Shown: positions 1-6,722, numbered from the stretch's first letter. The stretch: DNA of 7,526 nt from JAHFOW01 sp964370795 (GCA_964370795.1 CAYJME010000167.1:1-7526), one strand, 5' to 3'. Program-made: numbers and translations. Notes: generated by a model not told the origin, from the sequence alone.

Positions 1-10
1 TTCCTTCGCC

Positions 11-38
11 TTGCTCTTGAGCAACCCTGAATGGTTGC
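11..38. other. Two overlapping, mutually exclusive inverted repeats
   Basis: TTGCTC (11-16) can pair with GAGCAA (19-24) across only two bases. The overlapping GCAACC (21-26) pairs perfectly with GGTTGC (33-38) around a 6-nt loop. The shared GCAA can be in only one stem at a time. Neither stem is followed by a T-run, so an intrinsic terminator is not supported. The structure lies upstream of the likely promoter at 84-112, so it probably belongs to whatever lies left of the window. The function is unknown. Confidence 0.35.
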
Positions 39-83
39 CTTACGTAATATTAAAATGAGATGAGAGGCGTATATGTTTACTAT

Positions 84-112
84 TTGACTTTACCCTATTA
101 CTTTGATAGATT
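84..112 (+). promoter_or_regulatory. Sigma70-type promoter for the TPR lipoprotein gene
   Basis: The -35 box is TTGACT (84-89, five of six to consensus). A 17-bp spacer follows, then TAGATT (107-112, four of six) as the -10 box. Transcription would start near 119, giving a leader of about 55 nt before the ATG at 174. No operator-like symmetry is seen around it. Confidence 0.55.
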
Positions 113-173
113 TTGAAATTATGCAAAAAATGTTTCAATTCCTCAAATACTTATCGAAAATCAAGATATCTTC

Positions 174-1913
174 ATGAAAAAATCACATTTGATCATTAAA
201 AAAAACCTTTTACTATTAACTTTATTAGTCATTGCTCCCATTGCATGTCAAACCCCGAAAAATGTTAAGATTGAAAAAGGCAGTTCACAAGGGGCTATGA
301 CTACCATTGCTCATAAAATTACCGGAACAACAACTCCGCAAGAACATAAAACCGCAGGCATTTCCTATTTCAAGAAAGGCATGATTGACGAGGCTTCAGA
401 AGAATTAAAGATTGCCTCAGAGAGCATAAATGACGACGCCGAGTTACACCACTATCTGGGAAAAACATATTATGAAAATGACCATACAGACGAGGCAATC
501 ACAGAGTTAAACACGGCCATCCCCCTTTATAAAACAACTCAATCTGATGAAAAGGCTGATGCATACAACGATCTTGGCCTGGCTTTTAAAAGGAAAAATG
601 CCGTCTCTGAGTCGCTTTCTGCCTTTAAAGAAAGTATTGAGTTGAACCCATCCGTGGCAGACACACATTATAATCTGGGCATTGCGCATTATATGCAAAA
701 CATGCCGGATGAATCTATTGCCTGTTTTAAAAAATCGTTAAAACTCGACCCCAAGAATGGGGATGCACATTTTATGCTGGGACTGGTATACTATACAAAG
801 AACATTAATGAGGATGCAATGGACGAGTTCAATCAAGCTATAGAATTAGATCCTCATGATGCAGAGGCACATAATTATCTTGGTCTTATATACCTTGACC
901 AGGAGGAACTTGACAAGGCTATTGCCGAACACAAGGCTGCAATTCAATCAAATAAAAATTATCCCGAAGCTTACAATAACCTGGGTATCGCTTTATACGA
1001 AAAAGACCATGTTAAAGAAGCTGAAGATGCCTTCAAAAAAGCCTTAGAACTTGCGCCAGATTTTGCGGAAGCAAACTATAACCTTGGACTTGTGTACACC
1101 TATGAAGGAAAATCGGATAAGGCCGTGGCCTCTTTCGAGAAGGCAATTAAGATTAATCCGGACATTGCAGAGGCACACTTTCAACTAGGTGAAATGTTTA
1201 CCCAAAAGGATATGACGGATGAGGCCATATCAGAATACAAGAAGGCCATTGATACCAAACCAACATACGCAGATGCATACTATAATTACGCGGAACTCCA
1301 CGCGCTGAAGGGTAATAGAGAAAAATCTATCGCTGCATGGAAAAAGACTATTGAACTTAACCCGCAAAACACGGACGCCTGTTTTAATCTGGGCGTGGCT
1401 TACTATAACCAGGGTGATAAAGACAACGCCATCGCCATGTGGACGCAGGTTATGAAAATTAATCCAAACGATTACGACACACTCGCCAATCTCGCTGAAG
1501 CTTATGATGCGAAGGGTTTAACGGACAATGTTATTCAAATCCTGGAACAAATCGTTGAGGTTAAACCCGATTGTGGGGCTGAGATATATTACAAATTAGG
1601 AAATGCCTACGCGAAAAAAGATATGTATGCCACCGCTATCCCCCATTGGGAAAAGTCAGTCGAAATTGACCCCAACATGGTAAATGGTTATTATAATCTC
1701 GGTCTGGTCTACCCAAAGATTGGCAAGCTGGACAAGGCAATCGATGCCTATAAAAAAATCCTTGATATCAATCCAGATGACATAGAAGTCCACAAAAATC
1801 TGGGATTACTCTACAAGGAACAAGGCATGCGCGTAGAATCGGAATCTGAATTCGCGCTTTACAACAAATTAAAGTCTGTACAACCCCAGACAAGCGCGGT
1901 CAAACAGGAATGA
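174..1913 (+). CDS. TPR-repeat lipoprotein (15 tandem tetratricopeptide repeats)
   Basis: This 579-residue exported protein is almost wholly tetratricopeptide repeats. A basic N-terminus (MKKSHLIIKK) and a hydrophobic stretch lead to APIAC at residues 21-25, so Cys25 is the likely lipidation site. Pro at -3 is not the usual lipobox residue, so cleavage by signal peptidase I is possible. After a linker, about 15 TPRs of mostly 34 residues run from roughly residue 56 to 570. They show the expected pattern (A.A..NLG..Y...G..D.AI..F.KAI.L.P). Repeat 2 carries a short insertion (around YKTTQSDEK) and repeat 12 one extra residue. TPR superhelices bind partner proteins or peptides, so a membrane-anchored scaffold or assembly factor is likely. 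No catalytic domain is present. The start fits the signal peptide, although no strong Shine-Dalgarno precedes it. Its own promoter lies at 84-112, and it converges with the hemerythrin gene. The partner is unknown. Confidence 0.9.
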   Translation: MKKSHLIIKKNLLLLTLLVIAPIACQTPKNVKIEKGSSQGAMTTIAHKITGTTTPQEHKTAGISYFKKGMIDEASEELKIASESINDDAELHHYLGKTYYENDHTDEAITELNTAIPLYKTTQSDEKADAYNDLGLAFKRKNAVSESLSAFKESIELNPSVADTHYNLGIAHYMQNMPDESIACFKKSLKLDPKNGDAHFMLGLVYYTKNINEDAMDEFNQAIELDPHDAEAHNYLGLIYLDQEELDKAIAEHKAAIQSNKNYPEAYNNLGIALYEKDHVKEAEDAFKKALELAPDFAEANYNLGLVYTYEGKSDKAVASFEKAIKINPDIAEAHFQLGEMFTQKDMTDEAISEYKKAIDTKPTYADAYYNYAELHALKGNREKSIAAWKKTIELNPQNTDACFNLGVAYYNQGDKDNAIAMWTQVMKINPNDYDTLANLAEAYDAKGLTDNVIQILEQIVEVKPDCGAEIYYKLGNAYAKKDMYATAIPHWEKSVEIDPNMVNGYYNLGLVYPKIGKLDKAIDAYKKILDINPDDIEVHKNLGLLYKEQGMRVESESEFALYNKLKSVQPQTSAVKQE

Positions 1914-1950
1914 AATATATTTCTGAACTAAAGGGAACTCTGGTTTTTTC

Positions 1951-2358
1951 TTACTTCAATCCTTTTTCGTTAAAATATTTCTTGTACTTCATATCTTCCT
2001 GGAGTATGTGATTCGTCCACCACGACTTTAAATAGGTGAACATTTCTCCAGGGACGTTTGTTTTATGTACCATTGCTCCCATACAAAAATCGACTATTTT
2101 TCTTTTGAATTCCTGGTGTTGTTTTTTTTGTAATGAATACTCCGGATAACCATAGTCGAGCATATACTGTTCTTCTTTGTTGAAATGTTCTGCGGCATAT
2201 TGGTTCATCTTAGTCAACGTTTCCGAGATAATTTCTGAACCACTCTGTGTATTATTCATTTCAAGCAATGTATTTATTATGGTGATAATTTGCTTATGTT
2301 GCGCGTCCAGCACCTGGACACCAACACTAAAGCCTTCACCCCACAGTATCTTTTCCAA
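1951..2358 (-). CDS. Bacteriohemerythrin with one substituted iron ligand (TTG start)
   Basis: This 135-residue single-domain hemerythrin is a cytoplasmic four-helix bundle. Family members bind O2 at a non-haem di-iron site and are linked to O2 delivery, O2/NO sensing or iron handling. Visible ligands are His21 (DAQHK), His58 and Glu62 (HFNKE), His81 (QHQEF), and His117 and Asp122 (HILQED). The usual H-x3-H pair of helix C is broken: Gln77 (codon CAA) sits four residues before His81 where the family has His. Flanking sequence is in frame, so this is a substitution and not a frameshift. The N-terminus EKILWGEGFSVGV matches the family's start. The start codon is TTG at 2358. It is supported by an AAAGGA Shine-Dalgarno seven bases upstream and by in-frame TGA TAA stops 11 codons further up with no ATG between. 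It has no signal peptide. It is transcribed alone from a divergent promoter and ends 37 bp from the convergent TPR gene. Confidence 0.93.
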   Translation of the reverse strand: MEKILWGEGFSVGVQVLDAQHKQIITIINTLLEMNNTQSGSEIISETLTKMNQYAAEHFNKEEQYMLDYGYPEYSLQKKQHQEFKRKIVDFCMGAMVHKTNVPGEMFTYLKSWWTNHILQEDMKYKKYFNEKGLK

Positions 2359-2365
2359 GCCGATT

Positions 2366-2371
2366 TCCTTT
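2366..2371 (-). promoter_or_regulatory. Shine-Dalgarno that fixes the TTG start of hemerythrin
   Basis: On the minus strand AAAGGA lies seven bases before TTG at 2358. There is no in-frame ATG or GTG between this start and the upstream in-frame stops, so this site decides the start. Confidence 0.7.
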
Positions 2372-2417
2372 TGTTCAAGTTGTAAAGTATATTATCAGGA
2401 AAACCACAGAAACAGGG

Positions 2418-2447
2418 TTTACGAATTTGTGCAATGTCGGTTATCAT
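2418..2447 (+). promoter_or_regulatory. Possible promoter for the exported hydrolase-like gene
   Basis: TTTACG (2418-2423) and TATCAT (2442-2447, five of six to the -10 consensus) are 18 bp apart. The -10 overlaps the last bases of the minus-strand -10 at 2446-2451. The two divergent promoters would then compete for polymerase. The -35 is weak, so this is a tentative call. Confidence 0.35.
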
Positions 2448-2475
2448 TATACACAAAATATAACAAGTTTCACAA
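2446..2475 (-). promoter_or_regulatory. Promoter for bacteriohemerythrin
   Basis: Read on the minus strand, TTGTGA (2475-2470) is the -35 box and a perfect TATAAT (2451-2446) is the -10 box, with an 18-bp spacer. Transcription would start near 2439, leaving a leader of about 80 nt before the TTG start. Confidence 0.55.
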
Positions 2476-2508
2476 GGAACAAAGAATAGGGAACCATGTA
2501 CTCTTCGT

Positions 2509-2515
2509 AAAGGAG
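2509..2515 (+). promoter_or_regulatory. Ribosome binding site of the 2525 gene
   Basis: AAAGGAG lies nine bases before the ATG at 2525. It separates this start from the out-of-frame ATG at 2519, which sits too close to the site to be used. Confidence 0.65.
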
Positions 2516-2524
2516 CAATGAAGT

Positions 2525-4324
2525 ATGAAAACAACCAATATAATTTTGAGATATGCATTTTTTTTATGTCATATCTTTTTATTCCACGGAATGATTCATG
2601 CGGATAGTGGTTGGAAAAATTGGTATGGCATCGCATGGCAGGACTCACCTTCAAACACAATAAAATATGCCAAACAGATGGGGTATGATTACATTGCCGC
2701 ACAGAGTTCGTCTGCTGATGTTTATAAAAATAGCGCCGATGCTGCTGGTTTGAAATTTTATATTATCGACCCTCACTCAAATCCTGATGCATATATTGAT
2801 TTACCAAACCGCTCTGCCCTCGGTAGTAGGGTAGAGGGCGGAAAAGTAATAGATATTTCCATAACATATACACAAGAACAAATAGACTGGTATAACCGTC
2901 ATATGGTCTGGAAGAGTTATGATTCTTTTCCCAATAATTTTGCGTCAGGTTTTTTTACGGGCGATCCCAAAAAAAGAATAACGGTACTGTGGGATGTACA
3001 ACAGCAAGCAGTTATTGACGAGCTTATCGAAAATATAATGCAAATGTTTAAAAGGTCAGAAAACCCGGGATTGCCGTTTACCTTTGCAGGATATGGGATG
3101 GACGTTCCCCTGCTGTCCGGTGATTTTTGGTATATAAATAGCTCAGGCGCTGGTAAACGCACTACTTTAGCGCTTTGGACGGGGACTGATTCCGGATTGA
3201 TTCATGACGATATTACTCATGAATACCCCACGTATCCTGATGGAATGGCTGCATTCTACAAACAATTGAATAAAAGAATGCGGCAGGATTACCCTGATGC
3301 AAAGTGGATAATAGAACCGACCAGAATATATGATGATTCAGCAGGTGTTGTCCCTGATGAATGGATAAATAGTATCAAAAATCGTACAGATAAGGATGAG
3401 CTAATTCCGGACCTGCTCCTCCAGGAGGGAAGGGTTACTGATTTTGTGGATAACAGCAACAATTTTAATTCAGGGGTAAACATTAAAAAGAATAGGGTCG
3501 GCTGTAGCCAGAATAGTGCAGGAGAAGAAGATATAAACCGCCTTATTGCTGCAAAAGCCGGTATAAATGGCGCATGGTACGATTGGTTTGGACGTTTTGG
3601 GGGCTCGAATACCATGCCGGGTTTTAAGAATATCACGGAAGTATATCCAAGGTTAAAACTGGTGCGGTGTATACCAAATTGGGATAATTTAAACGGTATT
3701 CCGTTGGCTTACCGTTGGTGGGATGGAGATGTATATCAAAGCATGAACAGCTCTATAAGCCGTGATGTCATGTATTCACGCCAACCTAAAACGGGAAAAC
3801 TCTTTGCGGTATTTTTAACAAACGATGGTATTATAAGGCTCAGTGGCGGAGAGATGGTAACTTCTGTAAGTCGTATTGATGGTTATTTTATGGAATCCGG
3901 AGATGGCAGTGATGATGTCGAGCTGACGGGCAGTGAGATACGGCTAAAAAGTGGTATTAGCATCGATGTTGATACGGGTAATGGTCAGGTTAAAGGGAAT
4001 GGATACATTTTTACCTTATCGCCCGGTAGCGGGGTTCCGACTGTAATTACAGGACCATCAAATAACGTAACATCAAATTCTGCGTGGTTAACCGGGCTGG
4101 TAAAAGCTAATGGGTCGCAAACATCGGTATGGTTCGAATATGGCACGATCAGTGGTTCATACGCAGAAAAATCAACCAAAAAGAGAGTGAAAGAATCAAA
4201 GGACAGAAAGATAAACATTGGCATAGGCGAATTATCATCCCAAACAACCTATTATTATCGGATGGTGGCCAGAAATAAAGTTGGTACCACCTATGGAGAA
4301 GAAAAGTCATTTACAACGCAATAG
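2525..4324 (+). CDS. Exported glycoside-hydrolase-like protein with C-terminal FN3-like domain
   Basis: The protein has 599 residues. Residues 1-26 form a signal peptide with a likely cleavage after MIHA. The N-terminal part (NWYGIAWQDSP...GYDYIAAQ, from about residue 31) looks like the first strand and helix of a TIM-barrel glycoside-hydrolase-like fold. Aromatic and acidic segments suited to a sugar-binding cleft follow: YGMDVPLLSGDFW near 190 and GAWYDWFGRFGG near 349-360. Residues about 375-500 look like an all-beta accessory domain (SRQPKTGKLFAVFLTNDG and following). The last 95 residues (from PTVITG at 505) are a fibronectin-III-like domain ending in YYYRMVARNKVGTTYG. This domain is clearly related to the C-terminus of the next gene. 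I cannot name the enzyme family or a catalytic pair, so hydrolase activity is inference from overall look. It is secreted, with no transmembrane anchor at the C-terminus. The start is supported by AAAGGAG. The gene is divergent from hemerythrin. Confidence 0.8.
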   Translation: MKTTNIILRYAFFLCHIFLFHGMIHADSGWKNWYGIAWQDSPSNTIKYAKQMGYDYIAAQSSSADVYKNSADAAGLKFYIIDPHSNPDAYIDLPNRSALGSRVEGGKVIDISITYTQEQIDWYNRHMVWKSYDSFPNNFASGFFTGDPKKRITVLWDVQQQAVIDELIENIMQMFKRSENPGLPFTFAGYGMDVPLLSGDFWYINSSGAGKRTTLALWTGTDSGLIHDDITHEYPTYPDGMAAFYKQLNKRMRQDYPDAKWIIEPTRIYDDSAGVVPDEWINSIKNRTDKDELIPDLLLQEGRVTDFVDNSNNFNSGVNIKKNRVGCSQNSAGEEDINRLIAAKAGINGAWYDWFGRFGGSNTMPGFKNITEVYPRLKLVRCIPNWDNLNGIPLAYRWWDGDVYQSMNSSISRDVMYSRQPKTGKLFAVFLTNDGIIRLSGGEMVTSVSRIDGYFMESGDGSDDVELTGSEIRLKSGISIDVDTGNGQVKGNGYIFTLSPGSGVPTVITGPSNNVTSNSAWLTGLVKANGSQTSVWFEYGTISGSYAEKSTKKRVKESKDRKINIGIGELSSQTTYYYRMVARNKVGTTYGEEKSFTTQ

Positions 4325-4370
4325 AGGCAGGGATAGAGAGTCAAGCCCTAATATTTTCATTGTCAGTACG

Positions 4371-4414
4371 TTGTTGGGTTTCACTTCATTCAACCCAACC
4401 TACAATACTAATCT
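4371..4414 (-). repeat. REP-like palindromic repeat, copy 1
   Basis: This 44-bp sequence is identical to 6393-6436 and in the same orientation. On the minus strand it shows a GTAG tetranucleotide directly before a hairpin: GTTGGGTT, an 11-nt interior, then AACCCAAC (eight perfect pairs). The interior can close further through tandem G-A mismatches, one A-T pair and one G-T pair around a GAA loop. GTAG followed by an imperfect hairpin is the known layout of REP elements mobilised by RAYT (TnpA-REP) transposases. None is encoded here. No T-run follows on either strand, so it is not a standard terminator. It lies between two co-directional genes, in the 182-bp spacer that otherwise shows nothing clear. 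Confidence 0.7.
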
Positions 4415-4506
4415 ATTGTGTATTGTTGCTCTGTGTGGTAGTATGATGCCAAAAGAAGGATTTTTCTCTGTTCTCTGTAGTCAGGTTTTGACAATACTTT
4501 TCATGA

Positions 4507-6231
4507 ATGGACGGGATGGAAATGAAAAGGACGAGTGTGTACTCTGCAATGTTGGCGGCGCTTGTGATGTTTTTCTTGCTACCCACACTTTCCCTTGTTG
4601 GACAAGAGGACACAAATCACATTTTCAATCTTATCAACGGAATCGATACTTCGGGTGATAGACAAAGGCACGGTCACTGGGAGGAGTTGGCTCTTAACAT
4701 AGATACGCCCTCCTGTTCACAAATTGATACTTTCCAACGGATGCAAGCGAAAATAGCAAGAGTTACCCGCCGGTGGAGAGAAGAAATTCGTCACCCGTTT
4801 CATAAAGGAAACAAGTTGAGGGATAGCTCCCCAAATTTTGGCTCATCAAGCGCCACACACAACAGATTTTTTAAAAAGTCAAATATAGCATTTATAACAA
4901 CCACGGTGGATAGTAAATGGGATGTAGGCTGGTATACCTCATTAGCACTGGACGGATCTGGCAAGGCACACATCAGCTATTTTGATTCTACACATGGGGA
5001 TCTCAAGTACGTCACGAATGCCACAGGGTTGTGGGTAACGACGACGGTGGACAGCAAAAAAGATGTCGGCTGGTATACCTCCCTTGCACTTGATGAATCC
5101 GGCAAGGCTCACATCAGCTATCATGACTGGTCTAATGGTGATCTCAAATATGCTACAAATGCCACAGGGGCATGGATAACGACTACAGTGGATAGAAAAG
5201 GATATGTCGGCTGGTATACTTCCCTGGCACTGGATGACTCTGGCAAGGTACATATCAGCTATTTTGATTTGTATAACAAGTATCTCAAGTATGCCACGAA
5301 TACCACAGGGTCATGGACAACCACAACGGTGGATAGTGAAGGGATTGTAGGCCTGGATACTTCCATAGCAGTTGGTGAATCCGGCGAGGCGCACATCAGC
5401 TATTGTGACTGGTCTAATCAGGATCTCAAGTATGCCACCAATGCCACTGGCAACTGGAAAATAACGACGGTGGACAGTAATGGTTCGATAGGTCAGTATA
5501 CTTCCATAGCATTGGACAAGTCAGGTAAGGTGCACATGAGCTATTTTGACGAGACTAACAGAGACCTCAAGTACGCCACCAATGTCTCTGGGGCATGGAT
5601 AACTACAACGGTGGATAGCGAAGGATGGGTAGGCGGTTATACCTCCATAGCAGTGGACGGTTCCGGCAAAGCACATATCAGTTATTTTGACTGGAACAAT
5701 TATGACCTCAAGTATGCTACGAATGCCGCGGGGTCATGGGTAACGACTACGGTAGATAAAGGTGATGTATGGGAATGGGTAGGCGAGTATACCTCCATAG
5801 CAGTGGACAAGTCAGAAAGGGTACACATCAGCTATTATGACAGGCATAATGGAGACCTCAAGTATGCTACGAATGCAACCCGGAACTACAAACCCACAGT
5901 GACAACAGCTACCGCAACAAATATAACATCAAATTCGGCCACACTCAATGGAAAGGTTAATGCCCATGGGTTGTCAACAAAGGTATCCTTTACGTACGGT
6001 ACAGCGAGCGGTTCATATAGTAATACTACACGAAAAAGAACGATAGCCGGGACAAACTTCAAAAATATAAAAATAAATATACATGGTTTAATCCCTGAAA
6101 CACCTTATTATTACAGGATTGTAGCACGAAATAGCGCTGGTACTGCATATGGAAAAGAAAACACATTTGAAACACACCCAGAAACAAACGCGCCGGGTTC
6201 CCCGTTGGCCGATGTATATAACAATCAATAA
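4507..6231 (+). CDS. Exported seven-repeat beta-propeller protein with C-terminal FN3-like domain
   Basis: The protein has 574 residues. A signal peptide covers about residues 6-32 (MKRTS, a hydrophobic core, then SLVGQ). Residues 33-129 are a low-complexity polar linker. Residues 130-461 are seven tandem repeats: six of exactly 47 residues and a seventh of 50. Their core is TTTVDS...VG.YTS(L/I)A(L/V)D.SGK.HISY.D..N.DLKYATNATG.W. Seven such beta-rich units fit a seven-bladed propeller. Residues from 463 form an FN3-like domain closely resembling that of the preceding gene, followed by a short tail (NAPGSPLADVYNNQ). A secreted or surface binding role is likely, with no enzyme signature. ATGs at 4507, 4516 and 4522 are all in frame, with a stop (TGA) directly before 4507. 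The 4522 start gives the most typical signal peptide, but none has a strong Shine-Dalgarno. REP-like repeats bracket the gene. Confidence 0.88.
   Translation: MDGMEMKRTSVYSAMLAALVMFFLLPTLSLVGQEDTNHIFNLINGIDTSGDRQRHGHWEELALNIDTPSCSQIDTFQRMQAKIARVTRRWREEIRHPFHKGNKLRDSSPNFGSSSATHNRFFKKSNIAFITTTVDSKWDVGWYTSLALDGSGKAHISYFDSTHGDLKYVTNATGLWVTTTVDSKKDVGWYTSLALDESGKAHISYHDWSNGDLKYATNATGAWITTTVDRKGYVGWYTSLALDDSGKVHISYFDLYNKYLKYATNTTGSWTTTTVDSEGIVGLDTSIAVGESGEAHISYCDWSNQDLKYATNATGNWKITTVDSNGSIGQYTSIALDKSGKVHMSYFDETNRDLKYATNVSGAWITTTVDSEGWVGGYTSIAVDGSGKAHISYFDWNNYDLKYATNAAGSWVTTTVDKGDVWEWVGEYTSIAVDKSERVHISYYDRHNGDLKYATNATRNYKPTVTTATATNITSNSATLNGKVNAHGLSTKVSFTYGTASGSYSNTTRKRTIAGTNFKNIKINIHGLIPETPYYYRIVARNSAGTAYGKENTFETHPETNAPGSPLADVYNNQ
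4894..5889 (+). repeat. Seven in-frame tandem repeats (141-bp period) encoding propeller blades
   Basis: Units begin at 4894, 5035, 5176, 5317, 5458, 5599 and 5740. The spacing is exactly 141 bp for the first six units. The seventh is 150 bp because of three extra codons (the VWEWVGE region). Units 1-3 share the wording VGWYTSLALD, while units 4-7 read TSIA(V/L). This suggests two rounds of duplication. The tetrapeptide after HISY.D varies in every unit (for example STHG, WSNG, LYNK, ETNR). Unit 4 departs most from the consensus (VGLDTS, VGESGE). Confidence 0.9.
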
Positions 6232-6237
6232 TACATT

Positions 6238-6392
6238 CGGGGGCGTTCTTATGGCAGACAATATGTTGCTATAGGTTATTCAAACAAATCTCGCGGGTTA
6301 CAAAAAAACAGGGTAAAACCAGAGCAGTCGTTGATTTTCAACCCCATCAGGCCCGCCAATAACGATAATATGTGGTCGTTGCTCAGTCAGCT
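6238..6392 (+). pseudogene. Possible decayed transposase fragment
   Basis: Between the propeller stop and the second REP-like repeat, one frame (first codon at 6238) encodes GRQYVAIGYSNKSRGLQK and then a basic stretch ending in MWSLLSQ. The YSN.SRG motif with upstream G.Q.V resembles the conserved RYYGYYSN.SRG segment of IS91-type (Y2) transposases. A few missing bases would explain the differences. There is no start, no catalytic region and no terminal repeat. The frame is open, but this alone proves little over such a length. This is a recollected motif likeness only. Confidence 0.25.
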
Positions 6393-6436
6393 TTGTTGGG
6401 TTTCACTTCATTCAACCCAACCTACAATACTAATCT
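6393..6436 (-). repeat. REP-like palindromic repeat, copy 2
   Basis: This is an exact 44-bp match to 4371-4414 in the same orientation, with the same GTAG-plus-hairpin layout on the minus strand. It sits between convergent genes. Its right end overlaps the 3' end of the minus-strand gene at 6430-6708, providing its stop codon (TAG, 6430-6432), its last Asp codon and the final base of the Glu codon before it. Confidence 0.7.
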
Positions 6437-6708
6437 TCACGAGGGGCGTGTCTCTCGTCTACACTGTAGAGACCTCTTTCCTCCATCTTGAGCATGCCCA
6501 TCTCTACGAGCTTATCCCACACCTCCTGGGGAAATTGGTTTGGCGGCCTAATTGCCACAATGCCGGAATGTTTGCCTCCGCTAAGAGCGCTACCACCCAG
6601 AGTGGACTCAGAATCAAGCTTCATGAGTTTGAGCCGTTTTTTGAACGCCTTAAATGCTTGTTTTAGGTATGGGGGTGACATGTAGTCCTCTGGTATTTTC
6701 TCTTTCAT
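6430..6708 (-). CDS. Small conserved-looking hypothetical protein (92 aa)
   Basis: The chosen start is the ATG at 6708, preceded at seven bases by AGGAG. An ATG 14 codons upstream (6750) is in frame but lacks such a site. The product is a soluble 92-residue protein with no signal peptide. It has a basic helical N-terminus (LKQAFKAFKKRLKLMKL, residues 15-31), a small glycine/serine-rich segment (GGSALSGGKHSG) and a distinctive IRPPNQFPQEVWDKLVEMG near residues 53-71. The C-terminal ...LVEMGMLKMEERGLYSVDE could be the last helix and wing of a winged-helix-like fold. I do not know its function; nucleic-acid binding would be a guess. The final residue and the stop codon lie inside the REP-like repeat, so the natural C-terminus may have been altered. 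The tandem 11-bp repeat at 6723-6744 lies just upstream. Confidence 0.72.
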   Translation of the reverse strand: MKEKIPEDYMSPPYLKQAFKAFKKRLKLMKLDSESTLGGSALSGGKHSGIVAIRPPNQFPQEVWDKLVEMGMLKMEERGLYSVDERHAPRED

Positions 6709-6715
6709 GCTGTTT

Positions 6716-6720
6716 CTCCT
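6716..6720 (-). promoter_or_regulatory. Shine-Dalgarno deciding the start of the 92-aa gene
   Basis: AGGAG on the minus strand lies seven bases before the ATG at 6708. This favours the 92-residue product over the 106-residue one. Confidence 0.65.
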
Positions 6721-6722
6721 GT

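Noticed and set aside
1914..1950. Bidirectional terminator between the convergent TPR and hemerythrin genes
   Set aside because: There is a T6 run (1944-1949) and a short palindrome over the TPR stop (1912-1923), but no stem next to the T-run.
2277..2702. 141-codon minus-strand open frame across the hemerythrin promoter region
   Set aside because: It overlaps the hemerythrin start and the 2525 signal peptide in other frames. It has no ribosome site and no family-like sequence.
4488..4493. Perfect TTGACA just before the propeller gene
   Set aside because: No -10-like hexamer lies 16-18 bp downstream, and that position would already be inside the coding region.
4281..4658. Plus-strand open frame bridging the two exported-protein genes
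   Set aside because: It overlaps both genes out of frame, runs through the REP-like repeat and lacks a ribosome site.
4942..5253. 103-codon minus-strand open frame inside the propeller repeats
   Set aside because: It is itself internally repetitive, as expected for the antisense of the tandem blades, and is therefore a shadow.
6331..6666. Plus-strand open frame opposite the 92-aa gene
   Set aside because: It is antisense to a gene with a good Shine-Dalgarno and protein-like sequence, and it begins at a TTG without a ribosome site.
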